Positions 61,544 through 64,000 of a stretch of 64,000 nt of DNA are shown here, in pieces (position 1 is the stretch's first letter; every line of letters begins with the position of its first letter). Source of the stretch: Chromatiales bacterium (GTDB taxonomy: Bacteria; Pseudomonadota; Gammaproteobacteria; Steroidobacterales; GCA-2729495); assembly GCA_002688175.1 (NCBI GenBank), contig NZCC01000030.1, forward strand, positions 1 through 64,000, given 5' to 3'. A model generated the notes under the pieces. It was given only the letters and a program-made list of their open reading frames with translations. It did not search any database and was not told the DNA's origin. Both the position numbers and the translations under genes were made by a program.

Positions 61544-62815
61544 CTATGCGCCTGCAGGTTTGATCTGCAGGCGTCCACGTACTTTGTCACCATCCGGGTT
61601 GGCAGACTGTATTTCGGCCTGTAAGCCGCTATCCTTCGATATCGATTCACGGATTTTATCCAGCGAATCTACATCGGGGGCCACAATTCGTAGTTCCATG
61701 ATGCCAGAGCGGTAATTAATTGATTCGATCGCCGCTGCCTTGCCGCTCTGTTTGCTGACCGCACCAGCAACATGATCCAGTGTGCCCAGAAATCCAGAAC
61801 CTGCGGCGGCGGGGTCTACTCTGCCCAGCGAGCGCAGCTTGCTCTCGAATAACGCGCGGGCATCGCGTATCTCCCGAACTTCCGGAAACACATAATGCAT
61901 GGCCTGTTCGATAGATTGATCCAGTCCGGCCACCTGTCTGTTAAGGCTTGAGATTTCAAGTATTTTCGAGCCGAGCACGGTGATGGATAAGCCGATCAAC
62001 AGAGCAGCTGCAACCCGCCAGAAAGGCCAGTAGACACCCAATGTTGAGCGGGGAGCATAGGTGCCCTGCAACAGATTGATGCCAGGGGCAGCGATACTCT
62101 GTGCAGCCATGCGTGGCAGTCCGCCGTCAGGCAAAGTCTTGATATCAAGAGTCTCAACCCTGGAACGCAAGCGATCGATAACGGGTTGCAGTGTGGTTTC
62201 GTACTCAGGCGTTACGTAAATCAGCAGGTTGATCGGTGGCGGTAGTTCATCTTCGTCAGTGCGAAGGTGGGAGCCTAACCATACGTCAATCAATGTATTG
62301 ATCGAACCAACATCAGTTGAAGCAACCTGTCCTGCAGAATGGCGTAATGTGGCTCGCTGTGCTTCAACCAGCAGGATCGTCGTATTAGGCATATCACCCA
62401 ATGCATCAGCATCGGTATATATGCCGATGAGATCGAGTTCGACGGTCTGGATTTGCTCCAGCCAGACCTCCATTTTCCGGTGCTGCACAACTGCAACCGG
62501 TATCCGGTCGTTATCGTTGCGCTTGCCTACGGCGAAATGCAGCTCCTCGATGCTACCCGCCAGCTGATCTTCCATGGCAAATGGAATAGCCTGCAGTAAC
62601 TTGGCATGATTTCGTATGGGCATATCGACGGACGTCCGCAATACATCGATACCCGGTACAAGCGCGATGATACGTTTGCCCTGAGCCACAGCTGCGACCG
62701 CCTGCATATCACCGTGTTCAATCGAGCCTTGCTGAGCCCCGAATTGATCGACACTGATCCATTCGACCGGTTCGGTCGGCAGGTCAGAAAAGCGCAATAC
62801 AAGAAAATCAGCCAT
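61544..62815 (-). CDS. gspL: Type II secretion protein L
   Basis: A 423-residue platform protein. The cytoplasmic part, about 1-245, has an actin-like fold (QAVAAVAQGKRIIALVPGIDVLRTSVDMP and IPFAMEDQLAGSIEELHFAVG), which holds the GspE ATPase at the membrane. A membrane helix is at about 262-284 (FWRVAAALLIGLSITVLGSKIL), followed by a periplasmic ferredoxin-like domain with IESINYRSGIMELRIVAPDVDSLDKIRESI. Confidence 0.94.
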   Translation of the reverse strand: MADFLVLRFSDLPTEPVEWISVDQFGAQQGSIEHGDMQAVAAVAQGKRIIALVPGIDVLRTSVDMPIRNHAKLLQAIPFAMEDQLAGSIEELHFAVGKRNDNDRIPVAVVQHRKMEVWLEQIQTVELDLIGIYTDADALGDMPNTTILLVEAQRATLRHSAGQVASTDVGSINTLIDVWLGSHLRTDEDELPPPINLLIYVTPEYETTLQPVIDRLRSRVETLDIKTLPDGGLPRMAAQSIAAPGINLLQGTYAPRSTLGVYWPFWRVAAALLIGLSITVLGSKILEISSLNRQVAGLDQSIEQAMHYVFPEVREIRDARALFESKLRSLGRVDPAAAGSGFLGTLDHVAGAVSKQSGKAAAIESINYRSGIMELRIVAPDVDSLDKIRESISKDSGLQAEIQSANPDGDKVRGRLQIKPAGA

Positions 62816-62836
62816 ATGACAGAATTATAGATCCGA

Positions 62837-63817
62837 TCATTTAGTGTCGAAATACCGCAGCTTGGTCGTTACCAGTCCATTCGAATCACGGTAGAGCAGA
62901 CTGTACATAGTGAGCTGGGTAGTGCCAAGAGTTACCAGTACTTTAAGTTGAAAGAAGCGCGAGCCAACATCAAGGTAACGGGTCGCAAATTCCGGCTTAA
63001 TCAGCCCATCAGCATCATCCATGAAAGCAACCGTGCTGCCCTGAGCTGCAATAATAGAGCAATACGGCCGGTTGGCACGCAGTGCTGATGCGTCCTGTGA
63101 ACCTGAATTTTCCGCCATGGCCAGCAATAACGGGTCTTCGGCACTGTTTACGTTAATTTTCTGACCGCCCGGTAATGCGGCTACATACCGTTCGAGCAAA
63201 CGATATTTGTCTTTATCAGGTGCCAGAGGATCAATGAATCCGTCCACGGCCATCAATTCAGTCGTGGTCGTAAACCACGTGTTCGATGTGCGATAGGGAG
63301 GTGTTTGTGTGGTATAGGTACTGTCTTCGGCACCGCCAAATTCTTCAGCCTGATCAGGATCTATCCAGTCCAGAATTTTTGCGGCCAGATTTCGATCAAG
63401 ATCGAGACGTTCGAGCAACCGGCTGAAAAAATCAACGGTTTGCTGATTTTTTTTTCCATCTACAACCAGTTCATTCAGGTTGAAACGACCCTGCATGTCG
63501 GTGATTTTACCGCGCACTGTGCCGCCTTCGAACGGGAGCGTTATTTCTTCATCCCAGCCCTCGCCTGGATAATCACAGTGCTGGTTGTCTTCGGTATCAT
63601 TCTCATAGTCTTTACGCAAACCATCGGCGGCCATCAGTTCTGCGCCCCGCGCGAATTGAATGGCCTGATTGCGTAACAACAGGGACTCGCTGCGTTGGAT
63701 GTCGACATGTAATTCCCAGGCAAGTTCTGCCGCGAGAATTGTTGTAATTGCGACAACCAGCAAAGCAGTAATCAGGGCAATACCATGCTGGTGTGCGGAT
63801 GTGTGTGAATAGTCCAT
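62837..63817 (-). CDS. gspK: Type II secretion minor pseudopilin GspK
   Basis: A 326-residue minor pseudopilin. The leader ends QHG, and the mature part begins IALITALLVVAITTILAAELAW, a prepilin peptidase site (HG/IALIT). Glu5 of normal pseudopilins is absent (Thr), as is usual in GspK. The periplasmic part has EDNQHCDYPGEGWDEEITLPFEGGTVRGKITDMQGRFNLNELV and ILDWIDPDQAEEFGGAED, the usual calcium-binding area. GspK caps the pilus tip with GspI and GspJ. It starts 2 bases after gspJ. Confidence 0.94.
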   Translation of the reverse strand: MDYSHTSAHQHGIALITALLVVAITTILAAELAWELHVDIQRSESLLLRNQAIQFARGAELMAADGLRKDYENDTEDNQHCDYPGEGWDEEITLPFEGGTVRGKITDMQGRFNLNELVVDGKKNQQTVDFFSRLLERLDLDRNLAAKILDWIDPDQAEEFGGAEDSTYTTQTPPYRTSNTWFTTTTELMAVDGFIDPLAPDKDKYRLLERYVAALPGGQKINVNSAEDPLLLAMAENSGSQDASALRANRPYCSIIAAQGSTVAFMDDADGLIKPEFATRYLDVGSRFFQLKVLVTLGTTQLTMYSLLYRDSNGLVTTKLRYFDTK

Positions 63818-63819
63818 GA

Positions 63820-64000
63820 CTAGAGCAGGTCCACGATCCGGACGATCTCACCCCAGTCTGCCAGCATCAGTGTAATCCTGACCGCACCGGGATAGATAAA
63901 GCTGTCTGAATTTTGCTGGCGTAAGGGTGGCCACTGGGCGTGCCACTGTGACTGTGAATCCAGATATTCGATCCTGATCTCGTCAACGTCATCGATCAAC
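63820..64000 (-). CDS. gspJ: Type II secretion minor pseudopilin GspJ, 3' end only
   Basis: The last 59 codons of a minor pseudopilin, running in from the window edge. The reading frame ends PGAVRITLMLADWGEIVRIVDLL, with RIEYLDSQSQWHAQWPPL before it. The pattern of V-R/E-V/I-T-L-x-L-x-DWG is that of the GspJ C terminus. Its place before gspK confirms the call. The N-terminal pilin part lies outside the window. Confidence 0.88.
   Translation of the reverse strand, partial: LIDDVDEIRIEYLDSQSQWHAQWPPLRQQNSDSFIYPGAVRITLMLADWGEIVRIVDLL

Overview
The window reads as a chromosomal segment of a free-living, prototrophic gammaproteobacterium, probably marine or sediment-associated. The evidence is gene content: a complete-looking type II secretion gene order, a TtpC-type TonB energiser cluster, an AddAB-like recombination pair, a PEP-CTERM exported protein, a long-form HisG, a bifunctional HisB and a leuA attenuator. 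There is no phage, integrase, IS element, rRNA, tRNA or CRISPR array that I can recognise. The species cannot be named from the sequence alone.

Layout. 1-4 kb: a truncated GNAT acetyltransferase, an RRM RNA-binding protein with its own promoter and terminator, a CPBP (Rce1-like) protease followed at once by a broken M48 (Ste24-like) protease, and a DUF3667 membrane protein. 4-11.1 kb (minus strand): a compact histidine operon, TrpR-like regulator-hisG-D-C-B-H-A-F-E, with a clear promoter and palindromic operator, an apparent ATT start for hisF, and no hisI. 11.2-11.3 kb: a perfect 25-bp inverted repeat. 11.5-18.7 kb: metB (plus strand), then leuA-ilvE-leuC-leuD-leuB (minus strand) behind a leucine-rich leader peptide and terminator/antiterminator pair. 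19.1-24.8 kb: DUF3450-TtpC-ExbB-ExbD-ExbD-TonB-TPR. 24.8-26 kb: a 2Fe-2S ferredoxin and an FAH-fold protein lacking two expected metal ligands.

26-54 kb is an accessory, mostly catabolic and transport region. It holds a TauE/SafE permease, VOC protein, CaiB/BaiF CoA-transferase, HMG-CoA-lyase-like enzyme, HyuA/HyuB and an IclR regulator; a cytochrome b561/cytochrome c pair; MscS; an aldo/keto reductase pseudogene; aldehyde dehydrogenase; an MFS carrier next to TRAP permeases without a binding protein; peroxiredoxin; a PEP-CTERM protein; EtfA/EtfB; a sulfurtransferase; an unrecognised 246-residue protein facing a DUF1838 Tat lipoprotein; an NCS1-like permease, a second MFS carrier and an aminotransferase. 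A plausible reading is uptake and CoA-dependent breakdown of organic acids and N-heterocycles, with electrons leaving through ETF and the cytochromes, but no substrate can be assigned.

54-60.3 kb: an AddB-like nuclease and AddA-like helicase-nuclease pair. 60.3-64 kb (minus strand): gspJ(partial)-K-L-M-N of type II secretion, converging on the helicase gene.

The most distinctive signals are the hisF ATT start, the his operator/promoter, the leu attenuator, the 25-bp inverted repeat, the degenerate FAH-like protein and three damaged or shortened genes (M48 protease, aldo/keto reductase, DUF3667).
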